A stretch of DNA of 64,000 nt from Sessilibacter corallicola (GCF_021290925.1 NZ_JAJSLX010000002.1:895001-959000); one strand, 5' to 3'. Positions 55,021 to 64,000 are shown, numbered from the stretch's first letter. The notes: generated by a model from the sequence alone, not told the origin. Program-made: numbers and translations.

Positions 55021-58000
55021 TGAAAGGAACCATTGCTTGGTGGGTAAAAAATCCCGTTGCCGCCAATATGTTAATGATCGGGATCGTTATTTCTGGCATG
55101 TTAGGTTTTTGGAAAATGGAGCGGGAATTTTTCCCAACCATTCGTGTAACCGAAGCCATTATCAATGTCACATGGCCGGGTGCGGCGCCACAAGAAGTGG
55201 AAGAACAATTGGTGATGCGTATTGAAGAAGCAATCACCGATATGGATTCCGTTGAGCGATTGCGTTCTACCGCGAGCGAAGGCTTGGCAACGGTGCGCGT
55301 TGAGGGCTTACCGCGTACCAACACCATTCAGTTTATGAATGATATTCGCGCGCGAGTTGATGCCATTCGCAGCTTCCCCTCTGATATTGAACCACCGCGT
55401 GTGAGCCAAAATATCTACCGCAACGAAATGCAACGTATCGCCGTGCACGGAGATGGCTTTACCGAACGTGAACTGAAACGACTGGCTGAAGATTTACGAG
55501 AAGAAGTTGCTCTGTTGCCAGGAATTTCTGTGGTCGAATTATTTGGTATTCGCCAAGAAGAAGTTTCGGTGGAATTATCCGAAGCGGCAATGCGACAGTA
55601 CGGAATTGATTTTGATGATGTCGCACGAGCCATTCGAGCCAGTTCGGTAAACACCTCTGCCGGGCGAGTTCGCACCAATACCGGTGACATCCAACTGCGC
55701 GCCAAAAATATTGCCAACACTCAAGACGAGTTCGAAAACATTATTGTTCGTCAAAATGATGCTGGCGGTATTATTCGAATCAAAGACGTCGCTACAGTTG
55801 TTGACGGCTTCGAAGACGAAGATATTTTAGCTACGTTAAACGGCGAACCGGCTGTGTTAATTCAGCCGATGACCACCGAAAATATGAACGTGGTATTGGC
55901 CAGTAAATCGTTGCGCGAATGGATCGATAATCGTCAGCAAACGTTACCCGAAGGAATGAAAATAACCCTGTGGGACGACAGCGCTGATGCCTACAACAGC
56001 CGCATGAAAACCATCACTAATTCGGCCCTGTATGGTTTGTTGTTGGTGTGTTTGGTGTTGTTACTTACCTTGCGGCCTAAAGTCGCTATGTGGGTATCCG
56101 TTGGTATTGCAACCGCCTACTGCGGTGCTTTTATTTTGCTGCCCTATACCGACGTTTCGATTAATTTTATTTCCACGTTTTCGTTTTTATTGGTTCTGGG
56201 TATTGTTGTCGACGATGCCATTGTGGTTGGTGAAAGTATTCACCGTGAAGGCGGGGGCAACGGTGGCGCTGATGCCGCCATTCTTGGAACGCAGTTGGTG
56301 ATTAAGCCGGTGGTTTTTGCGGTATTAACCACAATGATTGCTTTTGCACCCTGGCTGTTTATTTCTGGCGAAGATGCACAAATTACGCGTCAAATTTCAA
56401 TCATTATTATTTGCGCGCTGAGCTTTTCTTTAATTGAAGCGTTTTTAATTCTTCCTGCGCATTTACGTAAGTTAGAGCCACCCAAAAATAAGACCAACTG
56501 GTTTACGCGACTTCAAGGTCGAATTGAACACAGCTTAGTTTTCTTCGCCGACACAACGTATCGTCGTTGGTTGGAATCCGCCTTATTTCATCGCTACACC
56601 ACGGTGGCAATATTTTTCGGCGCCTTCATGGTGAGTTTAACCATTCTTACCAGCGGTTGGTTGAAGTTCGATTTTATGCCCGATATTGAAAGCGACGTGG
56701 TGGTGGTTGACGTTAATTTACCTGACGGCACACCTTACACCCGAGCTTTAGAAATATTAAAACAATTGCAAACGGCCGAAGAGCAATTGGTTTCTGAAGT
56801 TAAATCGCTTTCGCTAGAATCGGGTGGCAGTGGCGAACTAATCGAAAATTGGTATACGCGATCACGTCGAGACAATGTTATTGCCATCGTTAAACTTGTT
56901 CCGCCCGAGGTTCGTCATTTAACGGCAAAAGAAACCGCTGATCGCCTGCGCGAATTAGTGGGTGAAATTCCCGATGCTGAGCAAGTTTCATTTAATCATT
57001 CGCTAAACGGCTGGGAGCCCGATCTGGAATATTCGGTCAGTCACAGCGATATGTCTGTACTTCGTGAGGCGGCTGCAGCGTTGGAAGAAAAACTGCGCGA
57101 GTACGACGCCACCTACGATGTTCGCAGCGACCTTCAAGCCAACACCGAAGAATACCGACTGCACTTACTGCCGGGTTCAGAAAAACTGGGCATTACTCTC
57201 GCCGAAGTTTCTCGCCAAGTTCGTCAGGCGTATTACGGTGAAGAAGTGCAGCGGCTTGCCCGAGACGGCGACGACGTTCGCGTCATGGTACGGTACCCCT
57301 CGCGTACTCGTACAAATTTAGAAAGCTTGGAAAATTTCCGAGTGCGTTTGAACGATGGCCGTGAAGTACCATTATTAGCCGTGGTTGAAATCGAAACCTT
57401 CCCTGGTGTGAATCGCATTGATCGGCGCGAAAGAAAGCGTTCCGCCGTTGTCAGTACCGAAATTTCAGGCGATCAAAGAAATTTAATTCAAACCGATTTG
57501 GATGAAAATTTCTTCGAGCAATGGAAGCAAGATTTTCCGGGCGTGGCGCTAGGGGCGATTGGTGAAGCCGAAGGTGAAAAACAGTTTATTCAAGAAATTA
57601 CCAGCTTGTATGTGATTGCCTTATTTTTAATGTACGCACTGATAGCCATTGCCTTTAAATCCTACTGGCACCCATTGTTAGTGTTAACCGCAATTCCCTT
57701 TGGATTTATGGGTGCTGTGTTTGGCCACATTTTGTGGGGTGTTCCCATGGCGCTGTTTTCTTATTTTGGAATTGGTGCCGCAGCGGGTGTGGTTGTCAAT
57801 GATAACCTCGTATTATTAGACGCGGTGAATCGTGCAAGAGAAGCAGGAAAATCGCCAAAAGAATCGATAATTATTGCGGCGGTGGGTCGCTTCCGCCCAA
57901 TTTTGCTGACCTCAGTAACCACGTTTGTTGGACTGTTGCCTATGATGCTTGAGCGATCAATTCAGGCGCAATTTCTAATCCCGACGGTTATTTCTTTGTC

Positions 58001-58166
58001 ATTCGGTGTGCTGGTGGCAACCTTCGTGACGCTACTGCTTGTACCCGCATTGTATTTGGTGGGTGAAGATATTATTCACTTGTTTTCAAAAAGAAAGAAA
58101 GCTGTCTCCGAAAACCAAACCCTCGACGAGGTTGGCGCACCAGTAGCTGTGACGGAGAAAGTATAA
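55020..58166 (+). CDS. RND efflux permease
   Basis: This 1048-residue inner-membrane pump has the duplicated six-helix build of the AcrB/MexB superfamily. The first half begins AWWVKNPVAANMLMIGIVIS; the proton-relay pair lies in LGIVVDDAIVVGESIHREGG (TM4). The second half shows VVNDNLVLLDAVNRAREAGK and RPILLTSVTTFVGLLPMMLE. Length is normal for the family. It forms a proton-driven pump with the upstream adaptor. The exported compounds cannot be predicted from sequence. Confidence 0.93.
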   Translation: MKGTIAWWVKNPVAANMLMIGIVISGMLGFWKMEREFFPTIRVTEAIINVTWPGAAPQEVEEQLVMRIEEAITDMDSVERLRSTASEGLATVRVEGLPRTNTIQFMNDIRARVDAIRSFPSDIEPPRVSQNIYRNEMQRIAVHGDGFTERELKRLAEDLREEVALLPGISVVELFGIRQEEVSVELSEAAMRQYGIDFDDVARAIRASSVNTSAGRVRTNTGDIQLRAKNIANTQDEFENIIVRQNDAGGIIRIKDVATVVDGFEDEDILATLNGEPAVLIQPMTTENMNVVLASKSLREWIDNRQQTLPEGMKITLWDDSADAYNSRMKTITNSALYGLLLVCLVLLLTLRPKVAMWVSVGIATAYCGAFILLPYTDVSINFISTFSFLLVLGIVVDDAIVVGESIHREGGGNGGADAAILGTQLVIKPVVFAVLTTMIAFAPWLFISGEDAQITRQISIIIICALSFSLIEAFLILPAHLRKLEPPKNKTNWFTRLQGRIEHSLVFFADTTYRRWLESALFHRYTTVAIFFGAFMVSLTILTSGWLKFDFMPDIESDVVVVDVNLPDGTPYTRALEILKQLQTAEEQLVSEVKSLSLESGGSGELIENWYTRSRRDNVIAIVKLVPPEVRHLTAKETADRLRELVGEIPDAEQVSFNHSLNGWEPDLEYSVSHSDMSVLREAAAALEEKLREYDATYDVRSDLQANTEEYRLHLLPGSEKLGITLAEVSRQVRQAYYGEEVQRLARDGDDVRVMVRYPSRTRTNLESLENFRVRLNDGREVPLLAVVEIETFPGVNRIDRRERKRSAVVSTEISGDQRNLIQTDLDENFFEQWKQDFPGVALGAIGEAEGEKQFIQEITSLYVIALFLMYALIAIAFKSYWHPLLVLTAIPFGFMGAVFGHILWGVPMALFSYFGIGAAAGVVVNDNLVLLDAVNRAREAGKSPKESIIIAAVGRFRPILLTSVTTFVGLLPMMLERSIQAQFLIPTVISLSFGVLVATFVTLLLVPALYLVGEDIIHLFSKRKKAVSENQTLDEVGAPVAVTEKV

Positions 58167-58329
58167 AACTTGAAAATAAGAGTTATTAAATAAATTGATT
58201 GTTTTCGGTAGCGACAAGAATAACCATAATTTCTTGTTGTTACTGAGAATAAAATTTTGAAATCTTATTTTTGAATTTCTGTTTAAAATTAATCAGAAGT
58301 TAGATTAGGAAAGATTAAAATAAAAGGCG

Positions 58330-58355
58330 TAAAAAAAGCCCCCCGAAGAGGGCTG
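58330..58355 (-). terminator. Intrinsic terminator, minus strand
   Basis: Read on the minus strand, agccctcttcggggggct folds into a GC stem with a UUCG-like loop and is followed by seven T. It would end transcripts coming from the TonB receptor gene about 490 bp upstream. Confidence 0.75.
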
Positions 58356-58790
58356 CAGGAGAGATCACGAACGAGCAAATAGGTTCAGATAAAACTAGTT
58401 GCTTACTTAGTGAAACGAATTAGTGTTTAAGTTACTCAATAATAATAATGAATTATGAGACTTAGTTATCGATAAAAATTAGTTCTGTCTTGTAGAAAAA
58501 TTTACCGATCAAGAATCAATTTCAAATTAATATGATGCGTTTTAAATTCTTAATTTGAATGAACTGCCTACCGAATTGAATAATAAATAAAATATTTTTA
58601 TTCAGGCTTTCAATCTATCAATAAACATGGATTAAGTTAAATTTAAGTTTATCTCAGTGAATGCTGAGTAACTTATTTTTAGGTGGTGTTGTATTGATAT
58701 CCGGGTGTCGGTATTAATTGTTGAAGCAAACAATAATGTTGAGCGTGTGTTCTTTAAGAGTACTTCAGAAGGTTTTACATTTGGCCTTAC

Positions 58791-58827
58791 CGTCGGTGTG
58801 AACACATACACTGTGTCCACACCGACG
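58791..58827. promoter_or_regulatory. 16-bp hairpin behind the TonB-receptor stop codon
   Basis: Bases 58791-58806 pair with 58812-58827 at 15 of 16 positions around a five-base loop (tacac). It lies about 20 bases beyond the stop of the minus-strand receptor gene. No T-run follows on either strand, so it may stabilise the mRNA 3' end or bind a protein rather than terminate alone. Confidence 0.6.
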
Positions 58828-58847
58828 TTGTTATCGTCTATCCGATA

Positions 58848-61313
58848 TTAGAACTTGTAAGCAACACTTGCTTGGAAGTGTCGTGGAAGTTCTGGTAAAA
58901 CAATTTGGCTACCGAACAGATTCGGGAAGTTAGCACGGAAATATTCTTCGTCCGTTAAGTTTTTCCCGGTAAGGCTGAAAGTAAATTGATCTGTTTCGTA
59001 GAACACACCGGCATTAACAAGTGTGTAAGACGGTAATTCTACGGCTTGTGAGAAGCCAGAGAAGGTTTCCTCAGAATGAATAATGCTGGAGTTTACCGCA
59101 AATCCATTTCCGAAATCATAAGTACCGGTTAAGGTATAAATGTTTTCTGGAATACCGGCTTTACGAGCATTTGGTGAGAACGAAATACCGTTAACAACAC
59201 CGCCGTAAATTAACGAAGGATCAACACCTTCTGGTAAATCTTCGGCACCAAAGAAACTAAAGCGACCGTTACCGTTTGATTCCGCATCCAAGTTAGTTAC
59301 TTCAACGCGAGTATAACCTGCGGTTAATACAAGACTTTCGTTAACAACCCAACGAACTTCAGCTTCCAAACCTTCGGTTAAATCAGCAGAGTTAGTTACG
59401 ATGGCTTGGGCGTTAAAGTCGGTACGCTCTTGCTCGTAGTAAGAAACAGCAAAGTAAAGGCTATCGTTTAAGAAGCTGCCTTTTAAACCAAATTCTTCAA
59501 GAGTTGAGGAGTCAACCGACGCACCGCTAGCAACGTTTGCGGTATTAATTTCCGCACCTTGACCGGCAATAACGGTAGTTTGTTCTGAGAAGGTAACGTA
59601 AGGAATTAAACCAATCGGAGAGTCGTAGCTTAAGCTGACGTTCCAAGAAACCGCGTCTTCTTCATTTTCTGCGCTAATAGGTGCAGTGATGTCTCCAGGG
59701 GTTGGGTTCAATGGATCAGCTGCGAACGGGCTAACTAAGAATTGGCCGTCAGGAGAAACAGTACCAAAACCGGAGGTAGGGTTATTTAATAATAACAAGT
59801 CTACCGGCGTGCTGCTTTCAATATCGATAAAGTCGTAACGTGCACCTAAGACAACGCTGATTCCTGAATCAAAACTAAAATCGGCTAACACAGCAAGACC
59901 GTAGTCGATGTAGTCGCCTTCGTAGTATTCGGTGTAATCATCGTTAATTTGTGTGGCTAATAATCTGCGGTCCAATGAGGTGGATGGGCCGGTTAGATCA
60001 CGGCGGTCAAAAAATTCATTGGTAAAGTCATCGCCGTGTTTAAAGTCGGTGTAACGAATAGAAGGTGATAACTGCAACGAAGTTGTAAATGTGTCGAATT
60101 CAAACGCTTTTGAAAAAACTAATTTGTCTTCAATAACAAATGAATCGTGGAACTGAGAAAAGCCGTAAGCATTTTCATTTAAGTTGTCGTAGGCATCGTA
60201 GAACAATTGGTTTTTAATTTCCCAACCGCTATCGGTGGTATAGATGATATCGAAGTACAACGTAATTGCTTCGTTTTCTAAGGTATCATCTTCGGCTACG
60301 AGAACGTCGCTGCCATCAAGCTGAGCGGTGCCAACATTTTGCAGTGCTAATTCTGGGTTTAGTGCTTCTGCGGTAATTGAATCTTGTCCAAAGAAGAATT
60401 GACTAACTGGTGCTGCAAAATATTCTTGGTGCGAAATAAAGCCGTCGCCGTCGGTATCAAGCGGCGTTGGTGTACCTGTAATGTAAGTGCCGTTATCAAT
60501 CAAATCTTGAGTCAAGCGGTTCCAACCGGCAACCTGATTACCTTCGAAATCGTGGTACATACCGCCCCATTGCAGGCGAAGGTTGTCGCTAACGTCCATA
60601 TCAAATGACGCTTGCAAAATGGTTTGCTCGGTTGCGGTATTGTCGTAGTAACTGCCAGAATCTTCATATTCACCGTAGAGGTAGTAACCAACGTTCTCAG
60701 CCAGTGGGCCACCAACTTCTGCTGTGAAAACTTCTTTGTCCCAGCTGCCGGTTGTATAACTCACTGCACCTTCGTGCTCTGTTAAATATTGACCGCCATC
60801 GGCACGGGAAGATTTAGGGTTGAAGTTTAAGTAACCGCCAATTTTTGCTGGACCGAAAATCGGTGACGCTGGACCGCGAACAATATCAACACGGCTAGAT
60901 GCACCAATGGGTGTTGGGTAGTTACCTGGGTTGTCCAGACGTTTTACGCCACGGAAATAGGTTTCGCCCGGAGTACCGCGAACGTCCAATGATCCGGCAA
61001 CACCGAAAAAGGATTGTGTAAATGTACCTGGTGCAAAGGCAACCAGCTCGTCGATATCGTCGACATTAAAACGTTCAAGCTGTTCAGCACTGATGGTAGA
61101 CGCGGATCTTGGTGTTTCTAAAAGAGACTTTCCGAAACCAAAAATTTCTACGTCTTCACCAGGCAAACTCCCGAGAGAACCTTCAACAATCACTTCTTCA
61201 ATTCCGTCAGTGTTGGTTTGGGCCTGCGCGACGACGGAAGTCATTGCTCCTACAGAAGCGAGTGCCACGGCCGCTGTAAGTGGCAATAGGTTAAAGGATG
61301 TTGCTTTCTTCAT
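58848..61313 (-). CDS. TonB-dependent outer-membrane receptor with EF-hand-like loop
   Basis: The 821-residue receptor has a signal peptide (LLPLTAAVALASVGAMTSVV), a TonB-box region (GIEEVIVEGSLGSLPGEDV), a plug (RVDIVRGPASPIFGPAKIGG) and a barrel ending in phenylalanine (HFQASVAYKF). In an extracellular-loop region, residues 286-297 read DTDGDGFISHQE, a complete EF-hand calcium loop. The ATG at 61313 follows gggggaa; the frame is open to 61466. The overall type resembles FhuE/FecA-like siderophore receptors in the plug. It lies 730 bp behind the purine genes on the same strand. Confidence 0.9.
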   Translation of the reverse strand: MKKATSFNLLPLTAAVALASVGAMTSVVAQAQTNTDGIEEVIVEGSLGSLPGEDVEIFGFGKSLLETPRSASTISAEQLERFNVDDIDELVAFAPGTFTQSFFGVAGSLDVRGTPGETYFRGVKRLDNPGNYPTPIGASSRVDIVRGPASPIFGPAKIGGYLNFNPKSSRADGGQYLTEHEGAVSYTTGSWDKEVFTAEVGGPLAENVGYYLYGEYEDSGSYYDNTATEQTILQASFDMDVSDNLRLQWGGMYHDFEGNQVAGWNRLTQDLIDNGTYITGTPTPLDTDGDGFISHQEYFAAPVSQFFFGQDSITAEALNPELALQNVGTAQLDGSDVLVAEDDTLENEAITLYFDIIYTTDSGWEIKNQLFYDAYDNLNENAYGFSQFHDSFVIEDKLVFSKAFEFDTFTTSLQLSPSIRYTDFKHGDDFTNEFFDRRDLTGPSTSLDRRLLATQINDDYTEYYEGDYIDYGLAVLADFSFDSGISVVLGARYDFIDIESSTPVDLLLLNNPTSGFGTVSPDGQFLVSPFAADPLNPTPGDITAPISAENEEDAVSWNVSLSYDSPIGLIPYVTFSEQTTVIAGQGAEINTANVASGASVDSSTLEEFGLKGSFLNDSLYFAVSYYEQERTDFNAQAIVTNSADLTEGLEAEVRWVVNESLVLTAGYTRVEVTNLDAESNGNGRFSFFGAEDLPEGVDPSLIYGGVVNGISFSPNARKAGIPENIYTLTGTYDFGNGFAVNSSIIHSEETFSGFSQAVELPSYTLVNAGVFYETDQFTFSLTGKNLTDEEYFRANFPNLFGSQIVLPELPRHFQASVAYKF

Positions 61314-61460
61314 GGTTCCCCCTAAAGGCGTGTAATAGATTACCGAGCCGTTGTTTGTGGATGGCTCGAGTAAAAATGATTCCTGGGTGTTTACATACTT
61401 CGGCATGTAACGGATAGCGATGAGTTTTCCTGATATAAAAGTCAAACTCTTCAGTGTTTT

Positions 61461-61483
61461 AACCAAGCTTCTTTGTCTTGGTT
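61461..61483. promoter_or_regulatory. Inverted repeat upstream of the TonB receptor
   Basis: AACCAAG and CTTGGTT form a perfect 7-bp inverted repeat with a nine-base spacer, about 150 bp before the receptor start. The half-site equals that of the inverted repeat at 30511-30540, but in the opposite order. Confidence 0.35.
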
Positions 61484-61882
61484 TAGTTTAAGTTTTGTTC
61501 AATTACAAAGCAGCGTTAACTGTTAATGAGTACAACTCGGCGTTTGAATCGGTTAATGCGAATTCTAAGTAATGTTCACCAATAATTCAGCAGTTAGTTT
61601 GCATAAATGGTGCCATATACTTGTCTATGTGGTCAGAAAATGCGGAAAGCTGATGAAATAAGCGCCGCAGAAGTGTCGGTATTACCTAACTTTTAAAATT
61701 TCTAGTCGTTAATAGTGAGTGCGCTTTCAATCATGATGCACGCTCGATGCAGGTGAAGTATTTTGGTGCAAATGATTTAGAATTTTTTTAGATAATGTTT
61801 TAGCTTGATTGACGTAAATTTATGGGTGTTACTCTTCTGATGTTAGGAAATTATTAGGGCAGAAATTGTTAAATCAGCGACT

Positions 61883-62001
61883 TTTTAACAAGAGTCTGTT
61901 AAAGAAAGAGGCTCTTAAAAAGAGTCTCGTAAAAAAAGAACCTCTTGAAAAGAAGTTCTCAAAAAAACCTTTTAAAAGGAATCACTCGAAAAGAACTTCC
62001 G
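61883..62001. repeat. Degenerate 12-16 bp tandem repeat array
   Basis: About eight consecutive units related to ttaaaaaagagtctc run from 61883 to 62001, ending about 40 bp beyond the deaminase stop. Units differ at several positions each, as in an old array. Confidence 0.65.
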
Positions 62002-62043
62002 AATAAAGCGATTATTTATCAGAAATTTCTAAACCCTAATTTA

Positions 62044-63438
62044 TCAGTGGTTTCTTAATTGTTTGGCTAATTGACCGTGCAAACTTTTTAATTCTTCTGC
62101 ATCGATTGCGCTGTGCTCAAAATTATTAATAACCCATTGCCCGGCAACCATTAATTTTTCCACGCGATGACCACCACAAATTACTAATGCAGCAAGCGGA
62201 TCGCCAGCGCCCGAAAACCTGAGTTCGTTCAAATTAAAAATGGCCAAATCCGCTTGTTTACCCACGGATAATTCTCCGATGTCCGAGCGATGAAACACAG
62301 AAGCATTGCCTGATGTGGCAAAACCGAGCACAGTTTCGGCGGTGATTTTTTCCGCACCGTACACAAGGCGTTGCTGCAAAAGTGATTGCCGGACTTCGGT
62401 AATCATATTTGAACAATCATTTGATGCCGAACCGTCTACCGCTAAACCGATGCGACAACCTGCCTGCTGTAAATCTAATGTTTTGCACATGCCCGAGGCC
62501 AATAACATATTCGATGTTGGGCAGTGGGCAATACCTATTTTTGCATTCCCGAGTTTTTTAATTTCTTCGTCAGTAAAATGAATGCCGTGAGCTAACCAAG
62601 TTCGTGAATTCAACCAACCGCACTGTTCAAGATAATCCAGAGGTCGCACACCGTATTTTTCCAGGCAAAAATCATTTTCGTCTTCGGTTTCGGCAAGGTG
62701 TGTATGAAGCAAGACATCGTATTGTTCTGCCATTTGAGCCGATTCAATCATTAAATTTTTTGAAACTGAAAAAGGTGAACAAGGAGCCAGTGCTAATTGA
62801 ATCATCGCTCCATCTTTGCGTTCATGGTAAGAGGTAATTAAACGCTCGCTTTCTTTTAATATCACATCTTCATTTTCGACCACGGAATCCGGCGGTAATC
62901 CGCCTTGAGATTCGCCCAAACTCATCGAACCACGTGTGAGATGCATGCGACAACCGAGCGATGTTAACGCCTCTATTTGAATATCAATGGCGTTACTGAT
63001 GCTGGGCGTGAAGACATAATGGTGATCAGACACTGTAGTTGCACCGGACAACATTAATTCCAGCGCGGCCAATTTTGACGATATGGCGATCATTTCCGGG
63101 GTTAGATTTTGCCAGACCTTATAAAGACTGGTTAACCAAGGAAACAATGGTTTATTCAACGCGGCGGGTAGGCACCGTGTTAATGTCTGGTAAAAATGAT
63201 GGTGCGAATTAATTAATCCGGGAATGAGTACACGGCCGCTCAGGTCAATTTCCTGATCGACGAGAACCGTCGGTTTATTATTGCTGGCAACTAACTCTAC
63301 GATTTTATCGCCTTGGACGACAATACCGTTAGTGGCATCTTCGTGGTTGCCGGTAAATACGGCGTCAGCATTTTTCAACCATAAAGTCTGTTGCACTTGG
63401 TTGGATTGGGGTGAAGCAATCATTTCTGAAGTAGTCAT
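62044..63438 (-). CDS. 8-oxoguanine deaminase-like amidohydrolase
   Basis: This 464-residue enzyme of the COG0402 amidohydrolase group has the metal-binding HxH in GLINSHHHFYQTLTR, the segment LLHTHLAETEDE, IAHCPTSNMLLASG and the acid in LAVDGSASND. The sequence around HHHFYQTLTRCLPAALN matches the 8-oxoguanine deaminases characterised in Pseudomonas, which turn 8-oxoguanine into uric acid. Some relatives act on other purines or pterins, so the substrate is by resemblance. It starts 22 bp behind the purine permease gene and is probably co-transcribed with it. Confidence 0.87.
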   Translation of the reverse strand: MTTSEMIASPQSNQVQQTLWLKNADAVFTGNHEDATNGIVVQGDKIVELVASNNKPTVLVDQEIDLSGRVLIPGLINSHHHFYQTLTRCLPAALNKPLFPWLTSLYKVWQNLTPEMIAISSKLAALELMLSGATTVSDHHYVFTPSISNAIDIQIEALTSLGCRMHLTRGSMSLGESQGGLPPDSVVENEDVILKESERLITSYHERKDGAMIQLALAPCSPFSVSKNLMIESAQMAEQYDVLLHTHLAETEDENDFCLEKYGVRPLDYLEQCGWLNSRTWLAHGIHFTDEEIKKLGNAKIGIAHCPTSNMLLASGMCKTLDLQQAGCRIGLAVDGSASNDCSNMITEVRQSLLQQRLVYGAEKITAETVLGFATSGNASVFHRSDIGELSVGKQADLAIFNLNELRFSGAGDPLAALVICGGHRVEKLMVAGQWVINNFEHSAIDAEELKSLHGQLAKQLRNH

Positions 63439-63460
63439 GTTTAATGCGTGCGGTTAGTTT

Positions 63461-64000
63461 TTATTTTTCGCTGTTGACTGCGATATCGTTACTCAGTATT
63501 TCTGTCTCTGTTTTTTCGTCGCTAAAAATAAGCTGCATGACGATTGCAGTGATACCGGCGATGGCAACGGGAGAGGAAAATAAAATTTGAATAATAGAAG
63601 GCGTTTTGGCTAATACATTGGGAACCATCATACAACCCAAACCTAACCCCAAAGACGTTGCAATGATGAGTGATTTTTTACGATCGAATTCAATATTCGC
63701 CAATATGTTCACTCCGGCCACAGCGACCGTGGCAAACATGACCAGTGTGGCGCCGCCTAATACAGGCTTTGGAATTTGTTGCAAAACGTTTCCGATAAAA
63801 GGAATAAACCCCAGTAGAAGAATAATTGCCGCGACAAAAAAGCCCACGTAACGACTGGCGATTCCGGTTAAGCGAATAACGGCGTTATTTTGCCCAAAGG
63901 TTGTGTTTGGGAATGTACAAAAAACAGAGGCTATTAACGAATTGACGCCATCGGCGAGAACGCCATTGCGTATGCGTTCGATGTAACTCTTGCCTTTAAT
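63461..64000 (-). CDS. Purine (uric acid/xanthine) permease, NCS2 family, C-terminal part
   Basis: The visible 179 residues run off the right edge, so the N-terminal half is missing. The conserved NCS2 segment is VFCTFPNTTFGQNNAVIRLT, followed by GIASRYVGFF and hydrophobic helices ending PKPVLGGATLVMFATVAVAG. The FGQNNAV form of the motif is that of uric acid/xanthine carriers rather than uracil carriers. The protein is an inner-membrane proton symporter. It directly precedes the 8-oxoguanine deaminase gene, giving a purine-uptake and deamination pair. Confidence 0.88.
   Translation of the reverse strand: MKGKSYIERIRNGVLADGVNSLIASVFCTFPNTTFGQNNAVIRLTGIASRYVGFFVAAIILLLGFIPFIGNVLQQIPKPVLGGATLVMFATVAVAGVNILANIEFDRKKSLIIATSLGLGLGCMMVPNVLAKTPSIIQILFSSPVAIAGITAIVMQLIFSDEKTETEILSNDIAVNSEK

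Larger units (their letters stand above)
58167..58847. other. AT-rich gap between the convergent RND and TonB-receptor genes
   Basis: About 680 bp without a supported gene. It contains a minus-strand terminator (58330-58355) and a long perfect-type hairpin (58791-58827), listed separately. The rest is AT-rich and unremarkable. Confidence 0.5.
61314..62043. other. Intergenic region between purine genes and TonB receptor
   Basis: This 730-bp gap has no supported gene. It holds the inverted repeat at 61461-61483 on the receptor side and a degenerate tandem repeat (61883-62001) on the deaminase side. Confidence 0.5.

Noticed and set aside
54941-55720. Minus-strand frames opposite the RND adaptor and permease genes
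   Set aside because: They lie fully within confidently assigned genes on the plus strand and show no family features.

Overview
The window reads as chromosome of a Gammaproteobacterium of moderate GC content, probably marine and related to the Cellvibrionales/Pseudomonas side of the class. The evidence is the housekeeping block ypjD-ffh-rpsP-rimM-trmD-rplS-dsbC-hom-thrC-recJ, the presence of DUF3135, DUF1289 and DUF3014 proteins, and two large TonB-dependent receptors. I saw no rRNA, tRNA, CRISPR array, prophage or complete insertion sequence. Taxonomy is inferred from gene order and protein style, not from a search.

Layout. 1-4.6 kb: the end of a YqfO/NIF3-like protein, two NUDIX hydrolases, two small conserved proteins, a CorC/HlyC-type membrane protein and YpjD. 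4.7-5.0 kb: a 269-bp MITE-like element with 33-bp terminal inverted repeats, upstream of ffh. 5.2-14.2 kb: signal recognition particle, the rpsP-rimM-trmD-rplS operon, dsbC, a glycosyltransferase, hom and thrC, most units closed by good intrinsic terminators. 14.5-22.7 kb: a 713-residue protein I do not recognise, a DUF6702-like protein, an M1 peptidase, recJ and a DUF3014 protein. 23-29 kb: a small conserved protein, tesA divergent from the ABC pair ybbA-ybbP, and an unknown membrane protein.

29-36 kb is the most accessory-looking stretch: AT-rich, long intergenic gaps, all genes on the minus strand. It holds an orphan LuxR regulator, a secreted peptide ending in CGPCHAR, a CadC-like membrane regulator with a predicted periplasmic beta-propeller, a stand-alone C39 peptidase and a multi-pass membrane protein. 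36-41 kb returns to housekeeping (xseA, guaB, guaA).

41-50.5 kb is a coherent catabolic locus on the plus strand: LuxR regulator, ornithine cyclodeaminase-family protein, Rid-family protein, FAD amine/amino-acid oxidoreductase, AraC regulator, TonB receptor and a class II HDAC-like amidohydrolase. Together they suggest import of an N-acylated amine, deacylation, FAD-dependent oxidation to an imine, and imine handling. The substrate is not visible from sequence. 51-58 kb: a methyltransferase-like protein, a GFA protein, ChrA and a two-gene RND efflux pump. 58.8-64 kb (minus): a second TonB receptor carrying an EF-hand-like loop, then an 8-oxoguanine deaminase and a purine permease cut by the window edge.

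Short degenerate tandem repeats (13-17 bp units) occur in four intergenic gaps, and several genes appear to use TTG or GTG starts. Best leads for undescribed biology: the imine/acyl-amine locus, the C39/CGPCH-peptide/propeller-regulator neighbourhood, the MITE-like element, and the unknown 713-residue protein.
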